A stretch of DNA of 52,469 nt from the NCBI GenBank assembly GCA_020051075.1, contig JAGVJP010000045.1:1-52469 (forward strand). The letters are read 5' to 3'. This DNA comes from Parachlamydiales bacterium (GTDB lineage Bacteria > Chlamydiota > Chlamydiia > Chlamydiales > Parachlamydiaceae). The position numbers and the translations under genes are program-made. The notes beneath the pieces are model-generated. The model was given only the letters and a program-made list of their open reading frames with translations, was not told where the DNA came from and ran no database searches. Below, in pieces: positions 10,867-21,441 of the stretch (position 1 is the first letter of the stretch; each line of letters opens with the position of its first letter).

Positions 10867-11988
10867 CTAAGCCTCTTCATTGTGTTTTAATAATTCTTTT
10901 TTCTTTTTCTTTTCTTCACGGTATTGTTTGACTTTGTCTTTGACAGTTTCGTGAGAAATGCCGAATCGAGTTAAATCCATTCCTAAATGAAGCCCCATCT
11001 CTTGCAATTTCGCTTTAATTTCATTCAGTGACTTCTTGCCAAAATTTCTAAACTCTAGCATGCGTCGTTCCGGAATACAGACTAATTCAGCGAGTGTTTC
11101 TATGTTTGCACCGGTTAAACAGTTGGCTGAACGGACAGAAAGTTCGATTTCATCAATCCCCAATGAAAGCTTATCCATCAATTCATCTTGGTCGCCATCT
11201 CGATCTCCACCTTTCTCATCAAAGGAAAGAGCAAAGTTGTTAAACTGGTCGAATACTTCAAAATGTTTAAGTCCAATCTGTGTCGCAAAACTTAATGCTT
11301 CTGCAGCGCTGATTCTGCCATCTGTGGTGATTTCTATCACTAACCGATCAAAATCTGTATCTTGCCCGACTCGCGTATTTTCAACAAAGTAACTCACTAG
11401 ACGTATAGGAGAGAAGGCGGAGTCTAATAAAATTTCATCAGAAGTTTTATCTCTAATCACATGCCGTTCAGAAGGGACATATCCACGTCCGAAAGCGATC
11501 CTTAAATCAATTTGCCGTTTCATCGGCTTCGTGACTGTAAACAAATGCAGCGTAGGGTTGACAACATCGAAATTTCCTTCTTGTACAACATCTCCAAGCG
11601 TGACTTCATATTGACCTTCATTTCGATCAAGATCTTCTTGAGTGACTTCTAGTATTTTAGTCAATATCCGAGTGTCGCGCGATCCGATGACTTCGTCGGC
11701 TGGCAGTTTTCTTAAGAGGGCTCCTTTAAAATTGAGAACGATATTTGTCATATCTTCTGCAATCCCTTCTATAGGCATGTATTCATGCGGAATCCCTTCA
11801 ATACGAATGGATATGATCGCAGGTGCTTCTAGCGAAGAGAGCATCATGCGCCTTAAGGCGTTTCCAATTGTATGCCCAAATCCACGCTCAAAAGGTTCTG
11901 CAATATAACGGGCAAAGTTAGAACCAAGCGATTCTTTATCAACAATGATCCGTTTAGGCATTTCAAACTTGCCATACTTAATTGACAT
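10867..11988 (-). CDS. rpoA: RNA polymerase alpha subunit
   Basis: Scaffold for polymerase assembly and contact point for activators. The N-terminal domain carries EPFERGFGHTIGNALRRMMLSS (about residues 32-53), the dimer/assembly motif. The C-terminal domain (about 285-350) has the LSVRSANCLTGANIETLAEL helix-hairpin-helix that binds UP elements. A lysine/glutamate-rich tail follows, giving 373 aa, close to chlamydial length. The 110-base gap before it (11989-12098) is the second largest inside the cluster and may hold its own promoter. rpsD is absent between rpsK and rpoA. Confidence 0.97.
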   Translation of the reverse strand: MSIKYGKFEMPKRIIVDKESLGSNFARYIAEPFERGFGHTIGNALRRMMLSSLEAPAIISIRIEGIPHEYMPIEGIAEDMTNIVLNFKGALLRKLPADEVIGSRDTRILTKILEVTQEDLDRNEGQYEVTLGDVVQEGNFDVVNPTLHLFTVTKPMKRQIDLRIAFGRGYVPSERHVIRDKTSDEILLDSAFSPIRLVSYFVENTRVGQDTDFDRLVIEITTDGRISAAEALSFATQIGLKHFEVFDQFNNFALSFDEKGGDRDGDQDELMDKLSLGIDEIELSVRSANCLTGANIETLAELVCIPERRMLEFRNFGKKSLNEIKAKLQEMGLHLGMDLTRFGISHETVKDKVKQYREEKKKKKELLKHNEEA

Positions 11989-12098
11989 GAAGTGGCTCCT
12001 AATAATTAATGTTTTCGCTTCGTTGCAAGTTTCACACTCATCTTTGAAATAATATTCAAATTGTCGATGATCATGCTCACCGTCGATGAGAGCGGTCT

Positions 12099-12506
12099 TT
12101 ATACTCTACGACGTTTGCGAGGTCGACAGCCGTTGTGAGGAACGGGAGTTGTGTCTCGAATTGCAGTAATGGCTAAACCAGCACTTTGCAGCCCTCTAAC
12201 AGCTGATTCTCGTCCGGCGCCTGGCCCTTTTAAATTCACTTCAACTTCTTTCATCCCAAAAGTCGATGCTGTTTTTCCGGCATCTTGTGCTGCTACAGTC
12301 GCAGCAAAAGCAGAAGATTTTCTCGATCCAGAAAAATTAACTTTCCCTGCGGATGACCATGCGACGACTCTTCCTGCCGGGTCAGTGATAGCGATAATTG
12401 TATTGTTGAATGTCGCTTTAACGTGTGCTATTCCAGCTGGGACGTTATGTGCGGTCTTCTTTTTAGCCTTAACAATTTTTTTGTTGGTAGCTGGTTGCTT
12501 GCTCAA
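12099..12506 (-). CDS. rpsK: 30S ribosomal protein S11
   Basis: Platform protein of the small subunit near the mRNA exit. [21 protein letters not shown] and the terminal [18 protein letters not shown] are diagnostic; 135 aa with a basic N-terminal extension. It lies 24 bases after rpsM. Confidence 0.97.
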   Translation of the reverse strand: MSKQPATNKKIVKAKKKTAHNVPAGIAHVKATFNNTIIAITDPAGRVVAWSSAGKVNFSGSRKSSAFAATVAAQDAGKTASTFGMKEVEVNLKGPGAGRESAVRGLQSAGLAITAIRDTTPVPHNGCRPRKRRRV

Positions 12507-12530
12507 AGTTGAGAACTCCTTACTTACGGC

Positions 12531-12899
12531 TTATTTTTTCTTGTTGGCAACTGTCTTACGTTTACCTTTGCGAGTACGCGAATTCGTTTTTGTTCGCTGT
12601 CCTCTAACAGGTAAACCTGCTCGATGTCTCATACCGCGATAGCAATGGATATTGATCAATCGCTTAATGTTGTTCTGTACTTGCCGACGCAAATCACCTT
12701 CAACGATATACTCGGATTGCAGCAAACCGTTAATTCGTGCAATATCATCTTGGGTGAGCTTTTGCGCACGCATGTCAGGATCTAATCCAAGTTTAGCAAT
12801 GATCTCATTGCTTAGGTGGAGTCCAATCCCGAACAAGTATGTCAAACTGATTTCTAATCTTTTGTTGTCTGGTATATCGATACCTATAACTCTAGGCAT
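12531..12899 (-). CDS. rpsM: 30S ribosomal protein S13
   Basis: Small-subunit head protein contacting tRNA and the large subunit. It begins [21 protein letters not shown] and has the [19 protein letters not shown] motif and a basic tail; 122 aa. rpmJ (L36), often found just upstream, is absent, as in Chlamydia. Confidence 0.97.
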   Translation of the reverse strand: MPRVIGIDIPDNKRLEISLTYLFGIGLHLSNEIIAKLGLDPDMRAQKLTQDDIARINGLLQSEYIVEGDLRRQVQNNIKRLINIHCYRGMRHRAGLPVRGQRTKTNSRTRKGKRKTVANKKK

Positions 12900-12966
12900 T
12901 GAATTCTCCTAATTTCAGAATCGAGTGTTGTAAATTTTATAAAAACATCTAATTTTTTGCAACAAA

Positions 12967-14337
12967 TTAACGGCCTCTTACCTTTCCTTTTTTCATAAAA
13001 CCATCATACCGTTTCATGAGGAGGTGGGATTCAATTTGCTTCATCGTATCTAGGACAACTCCTACGAGGATGAGCAAAGCGGTTCCACCAAAGAAATAGC
13101 TGATCGTTTGTGAAACACCAAGGAGGCGGCTAATCATTGTTGGCAAAATTGCTATGAGAGCCAAGAACACTGCTCCGAGCAAAGTAATTCTATTCATTGT
13201 TGCTTCTAAATAGTCCTGTGTAGGCTTTCCTTGGCGTATGCCAGGAATAAAAGCCCCATTTTTTTTCATGTCAGAGGCGATTTGGTCGGGGCGGAATTGT
13301 GTTGCAGTCCAAAAGTAAGTGAAAAAGATGATCAATCCGATAAAGAGGATCAAGTAGAGGACACCCCCGGGTGAGAGCCAGCCAGCAACTTCTCCGAGCC
13401 AATTGCCCCTGCCGACGAAAGTCCCTAAAGTTGCAGGGAACATGAGTAATGCGGAGGCAAAAATGACAGGGATAACACCGGCATAATTGATTTTCAAGGG
13501 GATGTAGGATGTGCCTCCTTGAACTTCCCGTCGACCAACAACGCGTCTGGCATGTTGGAGGGGGATCCGGCGATGACCCTGAATCACAAGGATTGTGGCA
13601 ATCGTGACAATAACAAAAACGGCCGCCAAGACAAGGATCGAAGAAAAGTTCATTTGACCCGGTTCTTGAGAATCAAGATTGAGTTGCTGCAGGACTAAAC
13701 CCATTGCAGTAGGAATTTGAGAGAGGATTCCCAAACAGATGATTAAGCTGATGCCATTTCCGATCCCTCTTTCAGTGATTTGTTCGCCTATCCACATGAG
13801 GAGCATTGTTCCGGTTGTCATTGTGAAGATGGCGATGAAATAAAAGAGCCAAGGAATACCGAATAGCGTAAGGTCTATCAACTCTCCCGTCACGATGCCA
13901 GGACGTGAAAGATTGATTTGGAGGGCATATCTTGCAAACAATGCTGATTGGATAATGGATAAAATGATCGTTAAGAAGCGAGTCCAACGGTTGATTTTTC
14001 TTTTTCCCGCATCACCATTCTCTTTGACTTCACGTTGCAGGCTTGGCATCAGAGCGACAAGGAGCTGCATAATAATGGATGCAGAGATATAAGGGGTGAC
14101 ACCTAGGGCGATCACAGTCATTTGAGAAAAAGCGCCGCCGGAGAAGATGTCGACCATTTGAAACAAGTTCTGACTTCCGCCAGTGGCATGACGGAAAAAG
14201 CTCACAGCAAGTTCACCATTAATTCCTGGGATAGGAATAAAGCTTCCGATACGGCACGCTGCAAGCAGCAGTAGCGTGATAAGAATTTTCGACTTTAGTT
14301 CCGGTATTTGAAATATCCGCTGTAATCCACTGAACAT
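12967..14337 (-). CDS. secY: Protein translocase subunit SecY
   Basis: Central channel of the Sec translocon in the inner membrane. The 456 residues show ten hydrophobic segments. Recognisable landmarks are [11 protein letters not shown] near residue 30, the plug region with [20 protein letters not shown] at 65-85, and GKPTQDYLE in a cytosolic loop. It follows rplO by four bases, the usual spc-operon position. Confidence 0.97.
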   Translation of the reverse strand: MFSGLQRIFQIPELKSKILITLLLLAACRIGSFIPIPGINGELAVSFFRHATGGSQNLFQMVDIFSGGAFSQMTVIALGVTPYISASIIMQLLVALMPSLQREVKENGDAGKRKINRWTRFLTIILSIIQSALFARYALQINLSRPGIVTGELIDLTLFGIPWLFYFIAIFTMTTGTMLLMWIGEQITERGIGNGISLIICLGILSQIPTAMGLVLQQLNLDSQEPGQMNFSSILVLAAVFVIVTIATILVIQGHRRIPLQHARRVVGRREVQGGTSYIPLKINYAGVIPVIFASALLMFPATLGTFVGRGNWLGEVAGWLSPGGVLYLILFIGLIIFFTYFWTATQFRPDQIASDMKKNGAFIPGIRQGKPTQDYLEATMNRITLLGAVFLALIAILPTMISRLLGVSQTISYFFGGTALLILVGVVLDTMKQIESHLLMKRYDGFMKKGKVRGR

Positions 14338-14341
14338 CGTT

Positions 14342-14809
14342 TTACTTAGTTATGGGTTTTTTAGTGATTTCAAAATCGATTTTTGCTCGTCTTAATTTTT
14401 CTCTAACGCTGTCAGACATTGCTTGAACGCGGATAATTAATTTTTTGGTTAACTCACCATTGCCAAGTAGCTTGACGCCATGTGTCTGCCCACTGATAAA
14501 TCCTCGACTTTTTAAAGTCTCTATGTCAACAGTATCGCCATCGTTGAACACTTCATTGAGTTGTTCAAGATTGACAACATCTAATTGTTTGCGGAATCTT
14601 TCATTGCTGAATCCACGGATAGGGAGTTTCATGAAGAGAGGCATGTTTCCGCCTTCTTTTCCGTAACGCATTTTTGCTCCTGCACGAGAGCCTGCGCCTT
14701 TTTCTCCTCTTCCGGATGTTTTACCGTGTTTAGAGCCGATCCCTCTTCCCACTCTCTTGCGGCTTTTAGCAGGTCTGGATGTATTTTTCAGGTTGTCTAA
14801 TGTATACAT
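14342..14809 (-). CDS. rplO: 50S ribosomal protein L15
   Basis: Late-assembling large-subunit protein. The glycine/arginine-rich start with [22 protein letters not shown] is diagnostic; 155 aa. It follows rpsE directly with no rpmD (L30) between, an arrangement shared with Chlamydia. Confidence 0.96.
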   Translation of the reverse strand: MYTLDNLKNTSRPAKSRKRVGRGIGSKHGKTSGRGEKGAGSRAGAKMRYGKEGGNMPLFMKLPIRGFSNERFRKQLDVVNLEQLNEVFNDGDTVDIETLKSRGFISGQTHGVKLLGNGELTKKLIIRVQAMSDSVREKLRRAKIDFEITKKPITK

Positions 14810-14817
14810 GATATTGC

Positions 14818-15315
14818 TTATGCTCCTCTTCTCTGCTTAATTTGCTCACGTGTGGAGAGCATTTCGATGGCTTTAAAAATCGCTTTGACCTGGTTGATTG
14901 CGTTTCGAGCTCCAATGTTTTTTGCCATCACATCTTTTATCCCGGCTAGTTCAAGGATAGCTCTTGGCTTTGATCCAGCAATGACTCCAGTCCCTTCGGG
15001 CGCTGGTTTCATATAAATGGTCGCACCATCCCAATGCACTTCAACTTCATGCGGAATAGTCGTTCCTTCCATTGGAATTTGGATGAGGTTCCTGCGGGCA
15101 GCTTCACCGCCTTTTCGGATCGCATCAGTTAATTCATTGGCTTTAGCGAAGCCATAGCCAACACGTCCTTTGCCGTCACCCACGAGGATTAATGCGGAGA
15201 AACTGAATTTTCGACCGCCCTTAACGACTTTGGAACAACGGTTAATGTGTAAAACTTTTTCAGTTAGTTCGCTTTCTTGCTTCTCTTTTTTTGAAGAATC
15301 GCTGCTTTTTGCCAT
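14818..15315 (-). CDS. rpsE: 30S ribosomal protein S5
   Basis: Decoding-fidelity protein of the small subunit. LHINRCSKVVKGGRKFSFSA, then VGDGKGRVGYGFAKANE and the GTGVIAGSKPRAILELAGI loop identify it; 165 aa with a short Ser/Lys-rich leader. Confidence 0.97.
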   Translation of the reverse strand: MAKSSDSSKKEKQESELTEKVLHINRCSKVVKGGRKFSFSALILVGDGKGRVGYGFAKANELTDAIRKGGEAARRNLIQIPMEGTTIPHEVEVHWDGATIYMKPAPEGTGVIAGSKPRAILELAGIKDVMAKNIGARNAINQVKAIFKAIEMLSTREQIKQRRGA

Positions 15316-15335
15316 GTCTTGTTGTCCTTATTCCT

Positions 15336-15707
15336 TTAGAATTGAAGACCGCCAGCACGAGCTGCATCGGCAAGCTCAGCTAGGACTCCATGATACTTAG
15401 ATGATCCTCGGTCAAAGACCACTTCTTTAATGTTCTTAGTTTTTGCTATCTCGGCAATGTGTTCGCCTAGTTTACGCGCAGAAGCCTTATTTTTTCTATT
15501 AAATTCGGTTTTTCGATATTCTTTTCCGAAAGTTGATACTGCGCCTAAAGTCAAGCCCTTCTCATCATCAATCAGTTGTACAAATAAATGACAATTGCTT
15601 TTGAATACGCATAAGCGGGGTTTTGAATCTGTCCCTCTGAGTTTTTTTCTGACTCGAAGGGCGCGCTTATGTTTTAGCTTATGATTTTTTATGGTTTGCT
15701 TAATCAT
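15336..15707 (-). CDS. rplR: 50S ribosomal protein L18
   Basis: Binds 5S rRNA in the central protuberance. It has the basic N-terminus, KPRLCVFKSNCHLFVQLIDD, and VVFDRGSSKYHGVLAELADA near the end; 123 aa, normal length. Confidence 0.96.
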   Translation of the reverse strand: MIKQTIKNHKLKHKRALRVRKKLRGTDSKPRLCVFKSNCHLFVQLIDDEKGLTLGAVSTFGKEYRKTEFNRKNKASARKLGEHIAEIAKTKNIKEVVFDRGSSKYHGVLAELADAARAGGLQF

Positions 15708-15724
15708 ATTTCATCCTTAAATGA

Positions 15725-16267
15725 TTACTTCTTCGCTGCAGATTTCCCAGCTTTTTTACGTACGTATTCGCCAACATAGCGGATCCCTTTGCCTTGATAA
15801 GGCTCTGGAGGTCGTTTACTGCGTATGATCGCAGCAAATTGTCCCACTAGATGCTTATCAAATCCTGAAATCGTGATCAGGGTATTTTTTTCAACTTTAA
15901 TTCCTAATCCTTTAGGGATGTCAAGTTTCATTGGGTGTGAGAAACCTAGCAAGAGATCGAGTTGATCCCCCTGAACTGCGGCACGGTAACCCACGCCGAT
16001 CATTTCAAGTTTCTTTTCAAACCCTTCAGTTGTCCCAACAACCATATTACTGATTAGGGTACGATAAAGTCCATGAAAATGGCCTAAATCGCCGGCACCA
16101 TCCTCTATCGAGACGATGATTTGATTCTCTTCAATACTGACTTTAATTCCGGGTCGTACTGTCTGATGCAAAGTCCCTTTTGGTCCTTTAACAGAGACTT
16201 CTGAACCTGAAACTTTAACCTCTAACCCTTTTGGAAGAGGAATGGGTAGTTTACCTTTACGAGACAT
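15725..16267 (-). CDS. rplF: 50S ribosomal protein L6
   Basis: Two-repeat protein near the factor-binding site. SVKGPKGTLHQTVRPG in the first half and RSKRPPEPYQGKGIRYVGEYVRKKAGK at the C-terminus are diagnostic; 180 aa. Confidence 0.97.
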   Translation of the reverse strand: MSRKGKLPIPLPKGLEVKVSGSEVSVKGPKGTLHQTVRPGIKVSIEENQIIVSIEDGAGDLGHFHGLYRTLISNMVVGTTEGFEKKLEMIGVGYRAAVQGDQLDLLLGFSHPMKLDIPKGLGIKVEKNTLITISGFDKHLVGQFAAIIRSKRPPEPYQGKGIRYVGEYVRKKAGKSAAKK

Positions 16268-16286
16268 TATCGCTTTCTCCTCAATC

Positions 16287-16688
16287 TTACCAAATCAAAC
16301 ATAATAGTTCACCGCCGATTCCCTTCTGAATCGCCTCTTTTCCGGGCATAATTCCCTGAGAAGTTGAGACAATAGAAAGTCCCATATTACCATAAAAAGA
16401 AGGGATGTCTTGGTGGCTGACATACTTGCGTAAACCAGGTTTAGAAACTCTTTTTAACCCTTGAATGACAGGCTGGCGCTTGCTTGTATATTTTAAAAAT
16501 ATACGAATCGTTCCTCTGTGCTTCTCATCGACTTTCACTAGAAAGTTTTCAACAAATCCTTGGTTCTTCAGGATTTCTGCGAGAGTTTGTTTCATCTTGC
16601 TCCAAGTGATATCGACATATCGATGTTCTGCATGGATGGAATTGCGAATCCTTGTGAGGAAATCGGCTACTGGGTCGTTGGCTGCCAT
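16287..16688 (-). CDS. rpsH: 30S ribosomal protein S8
   Basis: Binds the central domain of 16S rRNA. DPVADFLTRIRNSIHA at the start and GLSIVSTSQGIMPGKEA with a terminal GGELLCLIW are diagnostic; 133 aa. rpsN (S14) does not precede it, as in Chlamydia. Confidence 0.97.
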   Translation of the reverse strand: MAANDPVADFLTRIRNSIHAEHRYVDITWSKMKQTLAEILKNQGFVENFLVKVDEKHRGTIRIFLKYTSKRQPVIQGLKRVSKPGLRKYVSHQDIPSFYGNMGLSIVSTSQGIMPGKEAIQKGIGGELLCLIW

Positions 16689-16705
16689 GAATTCTTCCCC
16701 CTTTA

Positions 16706-17263
16706 TTAAGCTGCTACCGTAATCGGTAAGTTTTTAAATGGTACTCCGAGCAGACGCAAAAGCTCTACACACTCTTCATCCTTTTCTGCTGTCGTGACAA
16801 AAGTGATATGCATCCCTTGAGTTCTCTTAACTTGGTCTAAGTTAATTTCAGGGAAAATCTGTTGGTCGTCGATCCCAAGAGAATAATTCCCCATCCCATC
16901 GCATTTGGACGTAAATCCTCTAAAATCGCGGATTCGGGGGCAGACGATGTTGACAAATCTGTCGATGAATTCATACATCCTGAGGCCACGAAGAGTCACT
17001 TTGATCCCGATGGGCTGATTTTCTCGAAGCTTAAAGTTCGAAATCGCTACCTTTGCTTTCGTGATAATGGGTTTCTGTCCAGAAAGCATCGTCATTTCTT
17101 TGACGCAGTCTTGGATGGAGTTTTTATCTTTAGAAGCTTCGGCGATTCCCATATTGATGACAACCTTGACCATTTTTGGTGTCTTCATGGGGTTATCAAA
17201 ACCGAATTTCTTTAGCAATTCCTGCTTAATTTGACTGTTGTATCTCTCTTTTAACCTAGACAT
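16706..17263 (-). CDS. rplE: 50S ribosomal protein L5
   Basis: 5S rRNA-binding protein that contacts P-site t[27 protein letters not shown]-equivalent [19 protein letters not shown] and [14 protein letters not shown] [13 protein letters not shown] are present; 185 aa. Confidence 0.97.
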   Translation of the reverse strand: MSRLKERYNSQIKQELLKKFGFDNPMKTPKMVKVVINMGIAEASKDKNSIQDCVKEMTMLSGQKPIITKAKVAISNFKLRENQPIGIKVTLRGLRMYEFIDRFVNIVCPRIRDFRGFTSKCDGMGNYSLGIDDQQIFPEINLDQVKRTQGMHITFVTTAEKDEECVELLRLLGVPFKNLPITVAA

Positions 17264-17276
17264 TGGCTTCTTCTAC

Positions 17277-17645
17277 TCACTTAGGTTTTTTAACTTGACG
17301 ATAGACGACCTCTTTGCCGTCTTTTTGATAGACAAACTGGCGACTTCCGTTTTGCGATGTTGAAACTTTTAACTTCACAGCGATGTCACCATCAAGGGCT
17401 AATTTTAGATTTGAAACATGGATAGGTTGTTCAATATCGATAATTTTCCCTTTAGATCCTTCTGGAGATCCTCGTTGAGGCTTCAAATGTTTCTTACGAT
17501 AATTGAGCCCTTGAACGACAATTCTTTCTCCATTACAAGATTGAACGATTCCGCTTTGTCCTCTATGATCTCCAGAAATAGCAATTACACGATCACCTTT
17601 GCGGATCTTTTTTGATTGACTTGATTGTTTTTCCATTGTTGTCAT
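17277..17645 (-). CDS. rplX: 50S ribosomal protein L24
   Basis: Early assembly initiator of the large subunit. A KOW motif (IRKGDRVIAISGDHRGQSG, residues 15-33) and NYRKKHLKPQ identify it; 122 aa, slightly long because of the C-terminal extension. ATG 17645 and ATG 17636 are both possible; GAGG precedes the first very closely. Confidence 0.95.
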   Translation of the reverse strand: MTTMEKQSSQSKKIRKGDRVIAISGDHRGQSGIVQSCNGERIVVQGLNYRKKHLKPQRGSPEGSKGKIIDIEQPIHVSNLKLALDGDIAVKLKVSTSQNGSRQFVYQKDGKEVVYRQVKKPK

Positions 17646-17655
17646 TGCCTCTTCT

Positions 17656-18024
17656 TTAGATCACTTCTGGTGCGAGCGAACTGATTTTTAAAAATTCCTT
17701 GTCCCGTACTTCACGAGCAACCGGTCCAAATATTCGCGTTCCACGCGGGTTTTTTTTATCATCGATCAAAACGCAGCTATTTGTGTCGAATCGGATCTTT
17801 GTTCCATCTTTCCGTCTAATATAAGATTTCGTTCTGATGATGACGACTTTAACAACGTCCCCTTTTTTAACGCTCCCGTCTGGATGAGCGTCTTGTACGG
17901 ATGCCACAACAACATCCCCAACGTGGGCATAACGACGTTTTGATCCACCTAATACTTTAAAGCATTTGACCCGTTTTGCTCCCGAGTTATCAGCAACTTC
18001 GAGTTCGGTTTCTTGTTGAACCAT
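17656..18024 (-). CDS. rplN: 50S ribosomal protein L14
   Basis: Interface protein that bridges the subunits. [19 protein letters not shown] and the terminal [18 protein letters not shown] are diagnostic; 122 aa. Confidence 0.97.
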   Translation of the reverse strand: MVQQETELEVADNSGAKRVKCFKVLGGSKRRYAHVGDVVVASVQDAHPDGSVKKGDVVKVVIIRTKSYIRRKDGTKIRFDTNSCVLIDDKKNPRGTRIFGPVAREVRDKEFLKISSLAPEVI

Positions 18025-18069
18025 GGTTTAACTACTCCACCAAATTGTTCTATTTTTATCCTCAAAACA

Positions 18070-18315
18070 CTATGCAACAACGCGCCATCTCTTCAATTTT
18101 GACAATGGCCTAGTTTCGACTATTTTTACTTCGTCGCCGATTTGTAAAGGAGAGGCGTCATGATGAGCATAATATTTCTTTGCTCGAGTGATGACTTTAT
18201 CGTATTGTGGATGTCTAAAAGTCCTTTCAACTTTGACTACAACGGTTTTTTGCATCTTATTTGATACAACGATACCCTTCTTGAACTTTCGATTTCCTTT
18301 GACTTCTTCTTTCAT
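18070..18315 (-). CDS. rpsQ: 30S ribosomal protein S17
   Basis: Early 16S rRNA-binding protein with an OB fold. [19 protein letters not shown] and [30 protein letters not shown] identify it. ATG 18315 is preferred because GAGG lies six bases upstream; the ATG at 18321 abuts that Shine-Dalgarno sequence. Confidence 0.96.
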   Translation of the reverse strand: MKEEVKGNRKFKKGIVVSNKMQKTVVVKVERTFRHPQYDKVITRAKKYYAHHDASPLQIGDEVKIVETRPLSKLKRWRVVA

Positions 18316-18324
18316 CGTCATCCT

Positions 18325-18537
18325 CTATTTTGACAGACTGTTACGTTGGCGCTGCTTTTCAGAAATTACTGTTAATAAGCGCGCGATATCTTTTCGAGCA
18401 TGTTTGCGTTCATGAGGAGCGCCGCTTTTCTCGGTTACCCGTTTGTTATTCAGTTGGAAAAGTTGTTTGCAAGAATCTGTGTAGATTGCTTCAAGCTCTT
18501 CTATGCTTTGATCTCTTAACTCTTTTGCTTTATACAT
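18325..18537 (-). CDS. rpmC: 50S ribosomal protein L29
   Basis: Small helical protein at the exit tunnel, part of the docking site for trigger factor and SRP. KAKELRDQSIEELEAIYTDSCKQLFQLN, then KHARKDIARLLTVISEK is the L29 pattern; 70 aa. The stop is only a few bases from the rpsQ start. Confidence 0.95.
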   Translation of the reverse strand: MYKAKELRDQSIEELEAIYTDSCKQLFQLNNKRVTEKSGAPHERKHARKDIARLLTVISEKQRQRNSLSK

Positions 18538-18543
18538 ATTTCC

Positions 18544-18963
18544 TCAAACTTGTTCTACTCGTTCAACAAAGCGGGTTTTTAGTCCTAGTTTAGCTGCAGC
18601 TCGGCGCAAAGCACTTTGAGCCATCTCTCTTGGAACGTTAGCCACTTCGAAAAGCACTCTTCCTGGGCGCACGACAGCTACCCAATGATCGACGTTCCCT
18701 TTTCCTTTACCCATTCGCACTTCTGCTGGTTTTTTTGTGATCGGCTTATCTGGAAATATCCGTATCCATACCTTTCCCCGTCTTTGGAAGTGACGATTGA
18801 TAGCGACGCGGCATGCTTCGATTTGCTGATTCGTAATCCAACCTCTTTCAAGCACTTGGATTCCAAATTCGCCAAAGTGTACGAAGGCGGCTCCCTTGCT
18901 AAGGCCGTCATATGACCCTTTGTGCATTTTGCGATGTTTTGTTCGTTTTGGCATTAAGGCCAT
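18544..18963 (-). CDS. rplP: 50S ribosomal protein L16
   Basis: Organises the A-site tRNA region. [42 protein letters not shown] and the [14 protein letters not shown] segment are diagnostic; 139 aa. Confidence 0.97.
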   Translation of the reverse strand: MALMPKRTKHRKMHKGSYDGLSKGAAFVHFGEFGIQVLERGWITNQQIEACRVAINRHFQRRGKVWIRIFPDKPITKKPAEVRMGKGKGNVDHWVAVVRPGRVLFEVANVPREMAQSALRRAAAKLGLKTRFVERVEQV

Positions 18964-18966
18964 GAT

Positions 18967-19611
18967 TTATGCCTCCTTTCTCACTAAGTTATCTTCGCCG
19001 CGGTTGATCCAAACTTTTACTCCGATGCTGCCGTAAGTTGTTTCTGCGCGGCCTGTAGCAAAATCAATATCGGTTCTTATCGTATGCAGGGGAGTACTTC
19101 CTTCTTTATACCACTCACTTCGCGCGATTTCAGCTCCACCAATACGTCCTGAAAGCTGAACTTTAATTCCGTGTGCACCTGCATCGATTGACGATTGCAT
19201 CGCTTTTTTCATCGCACGTCTGAAGGGTACTCGTCTTTCAATCTGTTTTGCAATTCCATCAGCAACAATTTTAGCGTCTAGATCGGGACGTTTGACTTCT
19301 TCAACAGATACCCAAACTTCTTTTTTGGTAAGTTTGTGCAGTTCATTTTTAAGGACATCGATTTCAGCACCTTTTTTGCCAATAACCAGACCTGGGCGGG
19401 CAGTCACGATAGTGACTTCAATCTTTCCGCTCATCCGTTTGATTTTAATTGTAGAAAGGCCCATTAAGGCTAATTTCTTTAATAAGTATGCCCGTATGAG
19501 GTGATCTTCAATGAGGAATTCTCCAAATTCTTTTTTATTTGCGAACCATTTGGAGCGCCAATCACGTGTACGAATTAGGCGGAAACTTATTGGGTTAACT
19601 TTTTGTCCCAT
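18967..19611 (-). CDS. rpsC: 30S ribosomal protein S3
   Basis: Head protein at the mRNA entry channel with helicase activity. MGQKVNPISFRLIRTRDWRSKW, a KH domain with ARPGLVIGKKGAEID (about 72-86) and GAHGIKVQLSGRIGGAEIAR in the C-terminal domain; 214 aa. Confidence 0.97.
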   Translation of the reverse strand: MGQKVNPISFRLIRTRDWRSKWFANKKEFGEFLIEDHLIRAYLLKKLALMGLSTIKIKRMSGKIEVTIVTARPGLVIGKKGAEIDVLKNELHKLTKKEVWVSVEEVKRPDLDAKIVADGIAKQIERRVPFRRAMKKAMQSSIDAGAHGIKVQLSGRIGGAEIARSEWYKEGSTPLHTIRTDIDFATGRAETTYGSIGVKVWINRGEDNLVRKEA

Positions 19612-19622
19612 TCGATGACTCC

Positions 19623-19949
19623 TTACAGATTGCTTAGAATGATGGTAAAATGGCTAGTTCTCTTCATAATTGGATGTCTCCCACCCTTGTTTTTTGGTTT
19701 GGAACGTTTGAGCGTTGGCCCTTCATCTACCCGAACTTCTTTAACGATCAGATCTTCTCTTCTCAAATTGAGATTATTTTCAGCATTAGCAACAGCGCTA
19801 GCTAACGTCTTTTCGAGTAATCGACCGCCTCTTAGACTGCTGAACTTCAATTGTGCAGCTGCGTTTGAGACTGTGAGTCCGCGAATCAATCCGGCGGCCA
19901 GTCTGGCTTTACGTGGGCTGATACGTACATATTTTGTGATGGCTTTCAT
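19623..19949 (-). CDS. rplV: 50S ribosomal protein L22
   Basis: Lines the nascent-chain tunnel. KYVRISPRKARLAAGLIRG at the start and VDEGPTLKRSKPKNKGGRHPIMKRTSHFTIIL at the end are diagnostic; 108 aa. Confidence 0.96.
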   Translation of the reverse strand: MKAITKYVRISPRKARLAAGLIRGLTVSNAAAQLKFSSLRGGRLLEKTLASAVANAENNLNLRREDLIVKEVRVDEGPTLKRSKPKNKGGRHPIMKRTSHFTIILSNL

Positions 19950-19961
19950 CTTTGCAAACCT

Positions 19962-20225
19962 TTACTTCTTAACGGGGTGTCCTTTGAATGTTCTAGTAGG
20001 GGCAAATTCGCCCAATCGGTGACCAACCATGTTATCAGTTACGAACACAGTGATATGTTTACGTCCATTGTGAACTTCAAATGTATGTCCCACCATATCA
20101 GGCGTGATCATCGAACGCCTCGACCATGTTTTGATTGGTTTTTTTGAACTTTCCTTATTTTGAACGTCTACTTTTTTCTGAAGGTGGTGATCAACAAAAG
20201 GACCTTTTTTTAATGATCTGGCCAT
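19962..20225 (-). CDS. rpsS: 30S ribosomal protein S19
   Basis: Small-subunit head protein paired with S13. [19 protein letters not shown] and [25 protein letters not shown] identify it; 87 aa. It starts two bases after the rplB stop. Confidence 0.97.
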   Translation of the reverse strand: MARSLKKGPFVDHHLQKKVDVQNKESSKKPIKTWSRRSMITPDMVGHTFEVHNGRKHITVFVTDNMVGHRLGEFAPTRTFKGHPVKK

Positions 20226-20227
20226 AT

Positions 20228-21073
20228 TTACTTTTTCCTTCGATTTTTAACAATAAGCTTGTTAGATTTCTTATTCGATCTTGTGACAAGTCCCTTCGTG
20301 AAAAGACCCCATGGTGTTTGCGGAGTGTTCCCTTTGTGTTTACCTTCACCACCGCCGTGGGGGTGGTCAACAGGGTTCATTGCTGTACCGCGAACAGTTG
20401 GACGTATTCCTTGCCAACGCTTGCGACCCGCTTTTCCTTCGGTGCGGAGATTTCGCTCGGGGTTTGAGACCGCGCCGAAAGTTGCTCTGCAGTTTTCATT
20501 GACCATACGCACCTCGCCGGACGGCATCCGGATTGTTGCATATCCTCCTGAACGAGCCATTAATTGCGCTGAGAGTCCGGCGGAACGAACAAGTTTACCG
20601 CCTCTGCCTGGATAGAGTTCAATATTGCAGATGACCGAACCAAGAGGCATACATTTCAGTTTCATACAACATCCCACATGGAATGGAGGATTATCGCTCG
20701 TTTGAACAGTGTCACCAGCTTTTAATCCTTGAGGAGCGAGAATGTATCTTTTTTCACCATCAGCATAGTTAATTAATGCGATGAATGCTGTTCGATTTGG
20801 ATCGTATTCAATAGAAGCGACTTTAGCTGGTATATCTTCTTTGTCTCTTTTGAAATCGACCATCCGATAATGTTGCTTGTGTCCACCACCTTTATGACGA
20901 CAGGTGATATGTCCGTTGTTGTTACGTCCATTCGTACGTCGTTTTGGAATAAGGAGAGACTTTGTCGGTTCTACAGTCGCTCGTTCATTTACCCCGACGC
21001 GAGTCAATTGGGTATTAGCCGGAAGGACTAGCTGCCGTGTTCCTGGAGTGATTGGTCTAAATTTTTTCAACAT
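20228..21073 (-). CDS. rplB: 50S ribosomal protein L2
   Basis: Needed for subunit joining and peptidyl-transferase structure. [37 protein letters not shown], and the conserved [17 protein letters not shown] loop (histidine important for activity) are all present; 281 aa. Confidence 0.97.
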   Translation of the reverse strand: MLKKFRPITPGTRQLVLPANTQLTRVGVNERATVEPTKSLLIPKRRTNGRNNNGHITCRHKGGGHKQHYRMVDFKRDKEDIPAKVASIEYDPNRTAFIALINYADGEKRYILAPQGLKAGDTVQTSDNPPFHVGCCMKLKCMPLGSVICNIELYPGRGGKLVRSAGLSAQLMARSGGYATIRMPSGEVRMVNENCRATFGAVSNPERNLRTEGKAGRKRWQGIRPTVRGTAMNPVDHPHGGGEGKHKGNTPQTPWGLFTKGLVTRSNKKSNKLIVKNRRKK

Positions 21074-21090
21074 CTGTTTTCAAAGCTCCT

Positions 21091-21426
21091 TTATACGTTA
21101 TCTAGATTGTCGCCCGGACGCAAGGTGACAACAGCTTTTTTAAAAGCTTTCTTGAACCCTTGTCTTCCACGGACACGTCTAGCCTTCGCTTTGACATTGA
21201 TTGTGTTAACTGCTTCGACCTTGATTTCTCTATCTTCGTAGAGTTCTTCTATAGCTTTTGCAATTTCTTGTTTATTTGCTGATGTATCAACAATAAACAC
21301 ATATTTGGGAGATTTACAGCGCTGCAAAGAAGGGTTGCTTTGAGCGTTTTTTAAAGAGGCCAACATTGTAGACTTTTCAGTTATATGTTGGTTCTTGATA
21401 ATCTGAGAATTTTTTTTCGCTGCCAT
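21091..21426 (-). CDS. rplW: 50S ribosomal protein L23
   Basis: Exit-tunnel protein and docking site for trigger factor. YVFIVDTSANKQEIAKAIEELY and INVKAKARRVRGRQGFKKAFKKAVVTL fit the family; 111 aa. Confidence 0.95.
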   Translation of the reverse strand: MAAKKNSQIIKNQHITEKSTMLASLKNAQSNPSLQRCKSPKYVFIVDTSANKQEIAKAIEELYEDREIKVEAVNTINVKAKARRVRGRQGFKKAFKKAVVTLRPGDNLDNV

Positions 21427-21441
21427 TGTTACATTACCTCG